Source: Acridotheres tristis (Eukaryota; Chordata; Aves; Passeriformes; Sturnidae). From it: 64,000 nt of DNA. The stretch's first letter is position 1; the number at the start of each line of letters is the position of its first letter. The DNA lies in contig CM072884.1 of NCBI GenBank assembly GCA_037013685.1, positions 7,316,001-7,380,000 on the forward strand. The letters run 5' to 3'. The position numbers and the translations under genes are program-made. Under the pieces are notes generated by a model that worked only from the letters and a program-made list of their open reading frames with translations, was not told the DNA's origin and made no database searches. Below are positions 1 through 12,402 of this stretch, piece after piece.

Positions 1-3000
1 GGATACTTTGCCAAATTTTAGTGTATTTAGAACCTTAATAATAATTTTCTGTTTCCGTGTTTGTACCCTACTGACAACAGTACTGGGGTTTTTTGTCTTT
101 TTTTTTTCTTTGTACTTAATATTATATATATTTTAAATATCAGCATCTGTAATTGTCCAGGATTGAGAGGGGAGTGTAGAAATAGTCTCTTAGCAAAGGT
201 TGATTTATCTTTGGTCTTGTGTCCATCTTACAGAGCTGAGTACAATTAACAAACTGTAATTTGGGGAAAAATCCTCATTGTGGAGAAACAAAACCTTACC
301 TCAACTTCTCCAGTTTGCAGAGAAAAAATGCAAGGAAGAAAGACTTGTAAAAGCTTTAAAGCCTTTTAGTGCTGAAGTTTATTTAAGGGCAAGTAATTCT
401 GGAAATAAACTGGAGAGGTGTTATGAATTTGTTGGTTTTGGTTTTGCTTTTGCTTTTACAGTGTCTTTCATGTCAGAATGTCCTCTAAAGAAAAGCATAA
501 CATTTTCCAAGTTATATAATCATTTGTTCGCTGTTGACTGCAGGTCAAAAGGCATTATTATTCTTTATTATTTTTTAGGAAAATCTGTAATTTTACACAA
601 CTTTTCACTGCAAGTAGGTTCTTTCCCTCTCCTCACTCTTTTCCCCTGGATTTCCATTTTAGAGAGACAGCTGGAAATATCTGCTTTGCTCTTTTTTACA
701 CTGCCCCTAATTCTGTACTTCTTTATTGCTGGACTTTACACATCATGCAGTGTGACTGAGTATCTGTCAGATGCTGTTATCTCATTGTCTCCTCAGAGGA
801 AGAAATTTGGGCACTAAAGTGATATGTTTTGATTGGGACTTAGTTTTTTTTAATTTGCACATGTTGGTCTGTATTTTTGTTAGTGTGTTCAAGGTCATAA
901 AAATGTGCTTTAAGGGAAAAATAGTTCTTTCTTCATCCAGGATTTCTTGTCTCAGGGCCTAAGAGAACTGTTTTCAGCTCAGGTCACGTTGGCTCAGCCA
1001 GCAGAGCCTGTCAGCCATTGGTTTGCACTCTGGAATTAGGGGGCAATTTTTCACACTTTGGGCTGTTAAATGTTCAGAACAATTATATTTTTCATCTCAA
1101 TTATTTCTCATGTGGAGAATGGAAAAGAGATTTTAGTGTGTCTTCATTATTTTGTGGTACTGGGGAGATGAGCTGCAGTTCATCAGCAGACAGAGCTTCC
1201 CAGGAGGTGATTTTATAATAAATAAATAAACTCATTGACATGGTGCTGTAATATAATTTTAAAATTGCGATGAAACAAAAAGAGGTCAAATATTCATTTT
1301 ATTTTGTAAAAGTGAGATCCAGGTGACCATGCTGAAGGAAAGAGTAGCTAATATAGATGACACAGAGAACTCAGAAAAATCAGAATTCATTCATGAAGTA
1401 TGGAGAAAAAAACTGAATAAATGTGGCTTAGCATCCATAATGTGAACACATATCCTGCTGCAAGATTTTCAGAGCTCTAATCCCCACCTGCCAAAAAGTC
1501 CTATTTGTCTTCTGAGACTCATTTTTAAGCTTAGAGCAGGTTTCAAGCACTTTGCTGTCTTGGTAGAAGGTAAGGAGTTGGAAGTAGAAGATCTTAAATT
1601 CCCTTCTAACCCTAAGCATTTTATGGTTCTATGTGTCAGGGACAATATAGAAACTTTTAGATGTTGGAAGTTGTTGTATGGCTGCTGCCTGTTTCACCAA
1701 GTGGTTGTCTGCAGATGTTGAAAATCAATGCTAAATTAGGAATAACCATGAATTTTTCAGTGACAATAAAAAAATTCTGTTTTGCAGCAGATTCAATTTA
1801 TCAGTCAGCACACTTTGTCTGCATTCTCTTAAGAAGGACTCCAAACAGTCAGATATTAATCTCCATATGTTAAATTTTTTTTGCAGAACAGTAATATTGT
1901 ATGGGAGAGGCTTGAGGTTTATTTTGCCTGCTTCCAGGTATAAGAAGTTTAGAAATATGTTTGAATGTCTGCCCAAACTGTGACTGATACAACTACTGAG
2001 TTGAAAAGCTGTACTCTCAAGACTCGGTGAAATTACTTTCTTTTGAATTGCTTGGAATATATCAGTTAATTCTGTTAGCTAGTTGCCTTGATTGCCTATT
2101 TGGATGCAAGAGAGAAGCAGACTGTGATTAGTCTGATTTATTTTAGATGCCTACCCTAAGTCAAGGTCAATCACATCCCTCGATCTTGCAATTTCCTTTA
2201 AAGAAATTCCAGATGAAGAGCTAAAATGCACATTCCAAAAGGCTGGGGGAAAGTGAACTTTTTATTCATCTGTAGAAAACTATTTTATGTATTCTTCTTT
2301 TGCCATAGGCTGTCATTACATTTGTATTAGTCATAAAATAATATATTGTCACTTGATTTCGATTTCTACCATTCAGAAGATTGTACTGGTGTGTAGCTGT
2401 AAAGAAACCTGGTCTGGGAGGCTACCATTGATTTTAAAGAAAATGTCAAAGCATCTGTCTGAATTCCTATCTGTGCTCTTAAAGAGAAAAATACTTTTTC
2501 TAGCAGCAGTTCTTATTTCTTTGAAAAGCCTTATATCAATTTGAGGTGCAACGAGAACAGGCCTAAACCTTGGGAACTCAATCCTATTCCAGTACTTTTC
2601 TCACTGCATTAATAGACATTTTGATGCTTTTCACTTATCTTCTTGCCTAATCTCAGTGCACAAGGAAAAATGCACCATTTCTTTAAGGTCGGAGAACTGT
2701 GTCTCCACTGCTCCATGAAATAAGGGTATGATGGTTCTACTGATGAATGCACAACTGTTCACCTACAATGGAAACAAACAACAGAAAGGCAGAATTTTCC
2801 AAGTCAGAAAAATGGACCTCTCTTAAACTATAAGCATTATAAACAGCAGATATTTTTGCAACTACAATCAAACTTATTTTTTCCTTCCAAAATGAGAAAC
2901 AGCAGTACTGAAGAACAACACTTGTTTTTTTATGAACGTAATTTATAAGCATTTATTTTGGGAATCCTGCCTCTACTGATGTTGTTTAAATTTGTGGCAC

Positions 3001-3540
3001 TGATCTAAATAGAGAGTAGATACAGTAGTGGTAGTAGGTTTTATGTAAATTTAGTAATGCACATTTCATTGTAGGCATAATTTGGTGATGTCATACCATC
3101 AAGAAATCTACAGTGGGCATTTTTATCTTGCAAGGGGTTATCACTGACACCTTGCTGTCACAACCAATTATCATCCCTGTTAATGATAAGTAGGGGAAGA
3201 TCAGGTTTATCATGAAAATGACCTTGAAACTACCCTAACTCAGCCCTGTAGAGACAACGAAATGTCACAAACCTCTTAGCATCTCTAATGGTGTCAGGTT
3301 TTTGTTAAAATCGCCATAAAGGAAGAAGTCAGAGAAACGAGAATGAAAAGGACAAGTAGCAAACCAAAGACCTCAACTAAAAGGATTTCTTGAGTAAGTT
3401 AGTAGAAACATTCTCACTCTTATTTGAAACAGCAGGGTTTTTATCAGGACAGTTCATGCCCTTACACATGCGGGTGAGTAGGAAAAGGGCAGCTGTGACA
3501 GCTATTTGAGACGACCTTATGTTATACCCTTGTTAAAGCT
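1..3540. other. AT-rich unique sequence, no gene recognised
   Basis: No repeat family, RNA gene or recognisable coding exon is visible. The stretch has many short A and T runs and ordinary scattered stops. The one long open frame (278-817, plus strand) is listed separately. Nothing else can be supported here. Confidence 0.6.
278..817 (+). other. Long open reading frame of unknown status (179 codons)
   Basis: This is the longest ATG-initiated frame on either strand outside the LTR at 55 kb. The predicted product is rich in F, L and S, includes a run alternating F with G and A (near residues 52-60), and has several hydrophobic stretches around residues 92-155. I recognise no domain or family. 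The T-rich plus strand favours hydrophobic codons and few stops, so a chance frame is the likeliest explanation. It contains splice-acceptor-like sequences ending in CAG (for example ttttgcttttacag near 460), which argues against one continuous coding exon. No promoter or polyadenylation context stands out. I call it an open frame, not a gene. Confidence 0.15.
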
Positions 3541-3583
3541 GATGGCAGTGATTTCAGCAGAGCTGGCATTTTGCTCTCCCTCC

Positions 3584-3598
3584 GGTGTCCCCTGCTGG
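3584..3598 (-). promoter_or_regulatory. CTCF-like binding site
   Basis: On the minus strand the bases read CCAGCAGGGGACACC, which fits the CTCF core CCANYAGRKGGCRSY with one mismatch (A in place of the second G of GGC). The surrounding 100 bases are GC-richer than their flanks. CTCF sites anchor chromatin loops and insulators. The motif match is seen directly; binding is inferred and untested. Confidence 0.3.
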
Positions 3599-4885
3599 TG
3601 ACACATCACAGGCAGGTGGCAGCTGGAAAGGGTCTCAGTCCAAAGTTAGAAAAGAAGGTAATTAGAAACCACTTGTAGTAAATGTTCCATGCTAAAGCAA
3701 CGTGCAAAAACTATTCAGTGATTATTTTTTCAACTGTTCTCATGTTAAATGAGACAGCATAGCAACCCAAAAGAAGTCATAAGTTCAAAGTCTGTATTTT
3801 GAAATAGTTGTTCTCCCTGAAAATGGAAATGTGAAGTTGATACCATAGGAATTCTGTTTAGGCAGGAGGAAGTGATACTGTTAGTTATGCCTGCAGTGAC
3901 TAAAGTATAAAAAACCGGTCGTGCTTTCCTAAACTCGTTTTAAATGGAAAAAAGAAAAAGAAAGGATTGAAGAATATGCTTCCAAAAAGACATCCATACA
4001 AATATAGTTTACCATATAGAAGTCATAGATATTTTTACACTAGTGAAGCATCTTTGAGTTTCTGACTTCTGTTATGTTAAGAAAACTATGTTACAGCGTG
4101 TCAAGCTATACTTGATGCACCTAAAATGTTTAAGATACTCTGAATTATCCATTGCAAAAAAGTCAGACACACACTCTCATGCATTCTCTCTTGTCCCACT
4201 TATCGTATTGACAAGTAGAAAAGACATTAAATGCAGTATAAATGATACAGAGCCTCATGAAGCAAGGAAACTTGACTTGATGCTCTGCTTAGCTGACAGA
4301 AAACCAAATTCTTGACAGCAGTCACAGCAGCAAACATGGCTGTTAAAAGTTTTAAAGGATTGCCTAGTAGAAGCAGAAATACACTTCTAAATCTGCTCCG
4401 AGGTACACATACAGCATATGTGAAATACACACCCAAATCTGAAAAAGAACCCTTTAATCTGCCCAAAATGCTCTCTTTCACTTCAGTTCAGATGTTGCAA
4501 GTCTCAGACTTGTTTGGAAACAATTTCTCTGTGACTGTTGAGAAACAAATCCTATGTCATACCCTAAAGAGCTGAATGTGCTTCTCAGGGATAATTTTCC
4601 CATTTGTGTTATTTTCATGTTTCAAAAAACATCTTAGAACTGAGTAGTAATATATCAAATGAAACAATGTCTGAGTGATAGGTTATCACTCATCAAGGTA
4701 TTCTGAAGTGATTTTTGTAGATAAATTAGGAAGGAAATATTTCAGTAGGGAAGATATGATAACAAAGTGTGAGAATTTTCTGCATTTCTACAGAAATGTA
4801 GAAAGTATTTTAAAAAATGGGTAAATTATGAAGTAGAAGAATACTACCTCAGAGAATACTATGTAGGTCTTCTCTGTGTTCTGTC
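3599..4885. other. Unique AT-rich sequence
   Basis: No repeat, RNA gene or coding exon is recognised. Short overlapping frames between 4088 and 4575 on both strands show no known protein similarity and are treated as chance. Confidence 0.55.
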
Positions 4886-4909
4886 TTTTTTTTTTTTTTT
4901 TTTTTTTTT
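4886..4909. repeat. Poly-T run of 24 bases
   Basis: This is an uninterrupted run of T, the longest homopolymer in the window. Read on the minus strand it is a poly-A tract lying 13 bases after the stop of a 118-codon open frame (5279-4923). That geometry could suggest the tail of a retrocopy, but no AATAAA signal or target-site duplication is evident. Confidence 0.9.
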
Positions 4910-6690
4910 GGCTCACTTCATTTCATAATGCTATCCTGAGCTGATTCGAGTAACTGAGTGAGGTCACTCCACAACTGAGATTACCTGAGAAATTCTGAAA
5001 AGATAATGTACCTTGGTTTATCCTTGTCCTTTCTTTGAATCCACCACAAGGATATTTCCAAAATACCTCTGGCTCTTCTCTGATATGGAAGAGGACTGGA
5101 TTGGAAAGCTGATGATTCAGAGCAAATTGAAGTGGAGGGGAATGAAACCTGCTCTTTGATGGCCAATTTTGTGATGCATTCTTGTTAGGAAAAGACATCC
5201 CTACAGAAGGTTGGTGCATGTGTGGTTTAGCAAAGGAGTTAGTCTGGGTCTCTTGGCAGTCTATGCACATCAATATCATTTCAAATCTACAGTATTGTGA
5301 TAACAGATGTAGCCTGCTCAGACAGAACTCTGTGGTGTGGTGTTAGTAACATCTGAGATGTCTTATCAAATCTGAAAATACTTTTAGAGGGGTTTTTTGT
5401 TTGTTTTTAACCTCGTCAGTTCCAGAGACTGCATGAGGAGCACTCATGACCATTAGAGAAATTGCATCTTTTGAGTCCTTATTGCTTTTTTTCTGAACTC
5501 TAAAATGATCCCAGGAGGAGTTCTAAGGCCCCAGTGTAGAATTGATTCCATCTTTATTATTTTTTTTAAATTTCTTTTAAACTTATCAATATAACTGATT
5601 GTTGTAGGACATCGATAGAGAGATGGGGAAGTTGATGCCAACCTGTGATATTTAAAAAATGTGTATGGGGGGAAATTCTGTTCATATTCTGATCCATATT
5701 TATTTACTGAGATAATTCCTACCACAAGTTTATTGTTTGTGTAGTAAAGAGTGTGCTGCATTTTACTGATTCATGTACATTTCAATGAAAGATATTGAGT
5801 ATTGATATGGGAGATCTGGTAGCTCCACACTTCACTGCCCATGAAATAAACTGAGGAAAAAAGAGCCCAAGGTTATGTACACATATACAACATATAGGAA
5901 ATGTGTTTAATCTCAAAGATGGGTTATCAGAGATAACACATTCATGTATTTAGACTGGTGAATAATTCTTATCTAGCAATGAAATATGTAGCAGTTGTCA
6001 CTCTGTGTTCAGAGGTTGGGGTCATATTATTGAGGGTTCCTTGGTTTTCATCCAGGGCTTTTGCAAAATTGTTTGCAGCAGCTAAACATGAGCTTCCTGC
6101 TTTTCTGTTCCTTTATTAATGCAAAATACCATTTACTGGGCTTTTAATGCTTGTATAGCACTTTGATATCAGAGTTTCAAGTGAAATTTGCTGCATCTTT
6201 ACAAGATACTGATTTGTTTGCATGAACTGGCCTGGAGCATCTGAGTACAACCAAAGAGTTGAATCACAAAGGGAAGCAGAATCTGGTCAGAGGGCACTGG
6301 TGCTGTCTTAACTGCACCAGTCATCTGTAGAGAGCATCAATTAGTCTCATACTCCACTCAGTTCACAATAACTGGTTTTGGTGACACATTGTTATTAAGG
6401 TTTTCTGGATTCAGTTGTTCTTGTGGTTCTAAAAATCAGACAAGAGATTATTAAGTAGTAACAGGTGTTAGCAAACCATCATTACTAAGCTCCCTCAGAA
6501 ACAATTTATGATCTATTTTATAGATCCTACAACGCTCATGAATCTAAGCTTCATTCCTGATGCAATTGATCAAACTAAGCCTTGTAAAGGCAGTAACAAG
6601 GCAGAGGGAGGGGATGGTTTTTAGAAGATTCTTTCAGCAAGTGAGAAAATGAGGAGAAAGGAACAGGATTGACACTATGTTGGTTAGTGA
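4910..6690. other. Unique sequence after the poly-T run
   Basis: A 118-codon minus-strand frame (4923-5279) and a 102-codon minus-strand frame (5453-5761) are present. Neither resembles a known protein. No repeat family is recognised. Confidence 0.5.
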
Positions 6691-7079
6691 ACCCAGCTGA
6701 TCAATAACCTCATTATTAGTAAAGGCTAAAATGTCCCACTCCAGGAGCCTTTTGTACAAACACCATTGTAAAGGGGCGAGAATGAAAATGGGAGCTTGTG
6801 GGGATGCATAAGGGAAGCAGACACAGTGTTTGGGATTTCAGGCCATCCATTATTTACAAAATGCCGGTGGCTGGCAGTGTTAATTACTTCACTTCTAAAG
6901 AAAGTGAAGGGCTTGTTCTGCTTTTCAGTTGAGAAGAAGCTCTTTACTGTGGAGCATTATTTATATGTTTTCAAGGAAGCAAACTTGTCAGTTGATCTTC
7001 TTATTTCATTTAAAAGCTGAAATCATTGCAGACTGGTGAAGCAATAGTTGAGGTGAATCATGGCTGTTAGGGAGCTGCA

Positions 7080-7440
7080 GGAAAAAACATTCAAAGCCAC
7101 ACTTGCCTTTGGAAGGAGCTGAGGCTCCTGCTGATCCCATGGGAATTCACACCGTGGGGTAAGGAGGTGACTGGGATCAGTGGCTTCTGCCAGAGCAAGG
7201 CAAAGAGAGAAGGAGAAAGAACGTGTTGCAGTTGTTTGACAGCCGCTGGTAAATTATGCCTCTTACCTGTAAAGTCTCTAAATCCCCTTTCAGCATCTCA
7301 CAAAGAACAATAATTGTTTATTGATCTAAACGTTAACAATGTATCGCTTGTTCTTCAATAAGGTCTAGAAATGTAACTCAAGGGCAATAACTGCTTTGGA
7401 TAAACAACAGACTTGATGGATGTGTGGCGTTTTTTTTTTT
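7080..7440. promoter_or_regulatory. Candidate conserved enhancer-like block
   Basis: The block is less AT-biased than its neighbours and retains several CpGs (in caccgtgg, aacgtg, gccgct, aacgtt and atcgct). It packs three SOX-type AACAAT cores within 35 bases. Two of them form a perfect inverted pair around one base at 7306-7318 (aacaat-a-attgtt), and the third is at 7335-7340. A FOX-like TGTTTATT overlaps the pair. No coding frame or repeat explains it. Cross-species conservation could not be checked, so enhancer function is inference. Confidence 0.25.
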
Positions 7441-10400
7441 CTAAACTATGAGCATACTGTTGAACCATTTTGTTGTTATCTTGATGTAATCCTTGTACAC
7501 ACCTGTACCTGCATGGGCTTCAGTCTGTCTTTCAAAGAGGCATTTTTCTTAGCAGTGTTTAATACTTCCCTATAAATGGCTGTTTTAAAGCACATAAAAA
7601 TGCAGAATTCTGTTTCAAATAGTTCTTTTTACTTTCCTGCAGCATCTGTGCTTTGTCAGCCACTCAGATGTTATATAGAAAAATAAAAAGCAAAGTGATA
7701 CGAAATAAAACACTTGGCAGCATAAACATCAGTGGAGGAATTTTCCATACACTACCAGCATTGTAGTGCACTAGGTGGGCACACAGGAACAGAATGTGTG
7801 TCTCAGACAACAACCAGACAAACTTCTTCTAGGGGAATGTAACAATATGGAAGTTTCTACTTCTGTTTATTTAGTGGCTTTTTAAATGAGTCTATTCTGC
7901 TTAATTTCGAGATTCGAGTGGTAAGTTTAAAATGAAAGTGATTTGATGGCTGCCCAGCAGAACACCAGGCAGGGGTTCATCCTGGCCTTTGATAATGATA
8001 GGAGGCTCTAACCGAGTTATCACATAAAACTCTGTCTCATGCACAATGAGTACAACAAAATTTCCAGATGTTGGGCTTTCTCCAGCCTGGTAGATCTGGA
8101 CAGCTGATAAACCCTAGGGTATCTCAGCAACAATTAGTTACTTATCTTCAAATCTTGAAAATGAAGGTTGAAAGCTAAGTAGCCACATAAAGCTAAACAC
8201 CTCTGGGACAGGTCTCCAGTCCAAGCTAGGCAGGAATGACAGAAAATCATTGAAAACTGAAGACATTAAAAGGTCAGAAATAAATTGTGATCCAGCCCTG
8301 TTTGATCAGTTTATCAGTTGGTATTTTGGTCTCCTTTTAAGAATAAAACGACATTTCCCCTTCTCTGAAGCTGTTTGTGTTGGCATTAAGGATTTACCTA
8401 CCATCTAAATATGTCATCTTATTTAGATGTGCTTCATACTCAAGAAGGGTCATGTTGTTAGAGAAAACTTTGATTCAGGAAAACTTTTAGTGGAAATATC
8501 AATGATAATGTAAGAAATGAGTGGCAGAGGACTGGGAAGATGTGACTGTCTTAGTTACATTCTGGAAACTCCTCCTTTCAATCCAGTGAGTGAAATTCTG
8601 GCCACAACTAAGCCAAAAGTGAAACTCTTCTTGATTTCTTTGGAAACTCAGATCTTAAACCTATATAATTTCCTTGCAACTCGGCAGATAAAGTAGATTT
8701 ATTGTAGCAAAGACTGTAAATTAAAATAGAACTATTTTTTATGGCTGTACCTCCTAAATCATTCATATGTACACCTTTTCGATTTTGATCTTTCTGGGAA
8801 ATTTCAACCACTAAAATATTTCCTCTGCCCTTATCTACCATATTTAAAATTTCTCAGATGCCAAGTCTGGAAATGTGGGATTTTCCTAGAAATTTTAGAC
8901 CATTCCTCTGAATTTGGAAATATTAATTCCTTTTGCTGCTGTCATCCATGGGCTTCTTGGAGCTACAGCAGTTTTTGCTAAGTCATTGGGATCTTGGAAT
9001 GAGTGCCTAGATATAATAATATTTGTTTTGGTATCCACATCATGGTCTGTGATCCATGGTTGTCTTTAGTTGCCATTTCCAGATCTCAACAATAAATTAG
9101 TCCCTAGGCTTGTTCTGCTTGCCCAGTCATGCTGGTAGCTCAGCATGATGCCCTTCAAGGGCTTCAACAGTTCCTTATAAGAAAAGATCCTTGTCTTTGC
9201 TCATACCATCACACTCAAAATAGAGAAGCCAAAACTCAGACTTTAGCAGAGATCAAAGCTTTCTCTGCTGCTTGAACTTAAGTTGTTGCTGTCCATTATT
9301 TGAAAGGTTCTTAGCAGAAAAGCTCAGTCTCCCTTCTCAGGCAAAACTTTTTTCCGAGATGCTTCTGTTGAATTAGGTGGATTTGTATGGAGACAGCTGC
9401 TGGATATAAACTAAAGTTAAGATGGATTTTTTTAATCATTATTTCTTCTATTCCAACTATTTGCTACATTTCAGTGGTTATTGTGCTTTTTTTCCTTCTT
9501 TTTCCTGAGGCTGAAAACTGCTTTTGATTTCATATCTTGACTCAATTGAGATGGTGTTGTGTTCTTCACAACTGTAGTACTTTGAAAAGAGTTCTGACAA
9601 GAAACTGCTTTCTATGTGATTTCATTAAATTTCAAAATTATGTTGCCCTGGAAATTCTTGGAATGAAAATCATTTAAAAGAAAGAAAAAAAAAAAACCCA
9701 CAAGGAATGGTTTCATTGACTGTAGTGTTACTGGAAATGTTACTGGAAATCCTGTGAGTGTGTTTCATAGGATATCACCCTTTCTTCTAGGCGAACAATT
9801 TCCTAATCTGTGCCAGCCAGAATGAATCATTATGTTTTACTGGCAAAACAATTATTAGGAAAACTAAGCTGAAGATGAACAGCAAAATAGAAAAGAAAAT
9901 TCAATTGTCTGATTCTTTTGTTCTGATTGATTTAAATTACTCTATTCCTGTTTCTTTAAAAATCTTAACACTGCTTGTGGAATATATGGCTCCTTCCTTA
10001 GTGAATTATATTTTATACCTGATGAATTTGGGGGTTGCTTTGGTTGATAGGTAATGGTTCACATTAAGACATGTGCCATCATTTCTCCAGATGCTCTGAG
10101 CCACCAACAGCCTAAATATTTAATGCAGAGTATTAGAAAGTTTAGAGGGAAATGCAGGGAGGAAGTTTAGAGGGTAATACTGTTGGGAGCACCCTAAATC
10201 TATTCTCTTTGGTTTTGTGCCTCCTGAAATACATGCTGCAGTCTCTTTTAAATCATCTCCAGGAAATTTATTGAGACATATTGGCCATGTCACTGTGTGC
10301 TGTGTGGAACTGGGAGTGATTTAGAGAGCCAGTTCTACTTTTTAGGTAGAAGATTGTAATTTAAACTCCCCTACAGGTAGTTGTGATAACAATCACTTTA

Positions 10401-12178
10401 ACTGAGGTAAAGTTTCTACTTGCTTTTCCTTCAGTCATGTGCATTAGAACTTCAGCATGATTCCTGTGGAATATTTGTGGTCAATATTTTTAAGTCCGCT
10501 GTCACTAAAAGTGTGAACTCTTAAACATCCAACTATAATTCTATCTCATCTCTTTCTTTGCTTTCTCATCACAAAGGAAATTAGTGAATTTGTCTTCAAG
10601 GGCACAAATACTGCATTTACTGTGGTACTTTGTCTCCTTACAGCTTGTCAGTGGGATTGGTTGCCATAATGGAATTCTTTGCTAGCTTTGGTCCATTAGA
10701 AATTCAGTGCTTGCTGTAGCCCAAAATGGGCCAAAATCTTTGAGTATTTAGGACTGAAACTTTCTGAAGGGTAAATGCTTTGTAGGCATTCAGGAGAGAG
10801 TCTATAAATGCTTTGTTGATATTATTTTTAGGTTTGTTTTGAGATTTTTTGCTATTCTTGTTTATAAATTCCTGTATGTTTCTGTGTAGGTAAGTTTCAT
10901 GTTGACCTGGCAATACCTGGCATTTTTATAGTTACTGTCTGGATAACTGTCTTATAAACCAGTTGTTGATGACTCTTCTTTTGGACCTGAAATCAATATG
11001 GGATTCTTTATTTCCTGTAATGGACCTTACTCTGTGGAGCTTAGTGTCAACTGACATTCATCCTGATTTATCCCAGAAAACATTTAAATGCCCAAAGGTC
11101 TGAAGTGGCAACTGCAAATGAGCAAAAATATCTCTTTAATGACTGAAGTTATCTTTTATCTGCTTACTTCTGATACAAAGACAGGAAGAAGGACTCTTTT
11201 TAAGTTTACATGATTATTTTAAGGGATGATGTCTAGGATAAAATGTTTTTCTTTGTTATATTCCAGAAAATTGTTTCCTTCTCTCTTTTGTGTTGCCATT
11301 GTCCCTGTTCTCATTTCTAAGACTCTGTAGCAGAGGAAACATCATATCTAAGAGGATTAATTTCAGAGAATATCTTTGAGCAGTATCTAATGCTGGAGAT
11401 TATCCAAATTCTAAGAAGTTACTACTGCACACACGTGAACTGAGATTCTTGAAGCTTGCAACTTAGCAGAACAGGAGGATATACTTTCAGAGAAAAATCT
11501 GAATACTCTCATATAAGGATGAAACCTTTGTCAAAATTAGTTCATTTTTTGGAAGAAGCAGAAATATGTTAAGTGACATAGGAACAAGAAATTAAAAAAT
11601 CAAAGAAAAAAAAGTTGAGCCTTGGGGCTAAAAAATCTTATAACTACAGTCAGCTGAAGAGAGAGTCCTGTCACAGGAAGTGACTCAGATTCTACTTCTA
11701 GCTGCTGTTGGCAGCTCTGCTTACAATACATGTAATATATGAATGAACACTTAGTTGGTGAAGTGAACATTTTATGAATGCCCATTTTTTAAAAATCTGA
11801 GCTTACTTCAAAGATGAAGTTTGAAAAGTAAAAGGAATATTGCAGGCCTACGTCCTGGAATTCCTTTGGCACATGCATCATTTTATGATAGAAGGTTGCA
11901 AGCTGAATGAAGAATATCCTGTCGCTGGTTTTGAGTGACATTAACACACTATTTGCTGTCATTTTGCAAAGCTAATCCAAAATGTCTTTATTTTTCATTT
12001 TGCATTGCTGTGATACTGTTTCTTACTTTCAGCTCATCATTCGTGCACAGGTCTTTGTGGTAAAACTAATTTAATAGTTTACTGCATGTGAAGGAAGAGG
12101 GAGGAAAATTTCAAGCAAAAGGAAATTCAAAGTGCCACAGCTGGGCAAGAATAAACTGAAACACAGATAAAGGCAGAG
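7441..12178. other. Unique AT-rich sequence with short simple repeats
   Basis: No repeat family or exon is recognised over this stretch. It holds a 12-base unit in tandem at 9727-9750 and an A-rich tract near 9681-9697. Minus-strand frames of 60-77 codons (8608, 10704, 11600) carry no recognisable domain. Confidence 0.55.
9727..9750. repeat. Two-copy 12-bp tandem duplication
   Basis: The unit gttactggaaat occurs twice in direct succession with no mismatch. This looks like a simple local duplication. Confidence 0.9.
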
Positions 12179-12342
12179 GGCTGGCTGGATGAGAATCAGA
12201 TGGTCAGAGGAGGAGCTGAGGTCACTGGTGGATACCAAATTGACCATGTCCTGACAGTGCTCTCACAGCAAAGGCCAGCAGCTTCCTGGGCTGCATGAGG
12301 CAGAGCATTGCCAGCAGGTCAAGAGAGGTGAGGCTTTCCCTG
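12179..12342 (+). mobile_element. CR1 LINE fragment, C-terminal ORF2 region
   Basis: The plus strand matches the part of CR1 ORF2 after the reverse-transcriptase core. The segment around 12227-12250 corresponds to the 'LVDTKL.M' stretch, and 12270-12338 corresponds to the 'AKAS.FLGCI....ASRSREV' stretch; aaggccagcagcttcc and attgccagcaggtcaag are the clearest words. The reading frame is broken, and both ends stop inside the element, so this is a 5'- and 3'-truncated relic. Identification is from knowledge of avian CR1, not an alignment. Confidence 0.85.
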
Positions 12343-12375
12343 TGGAGAGCAAAAACCACAAGCCATGGGGTAGAT

Positions 12376-12402
12376 ATCCAGATCTTTACATCCAGATCTT
12401 TA
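12376..12402. repeat. Two-copy 13/14-bp tandem duplication
   Basis: The word atccagatcttta occurs at 12376 and again at 12390, separated by one base. It lies just downstream of the CR1 fragment. Confidence 0.9.
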
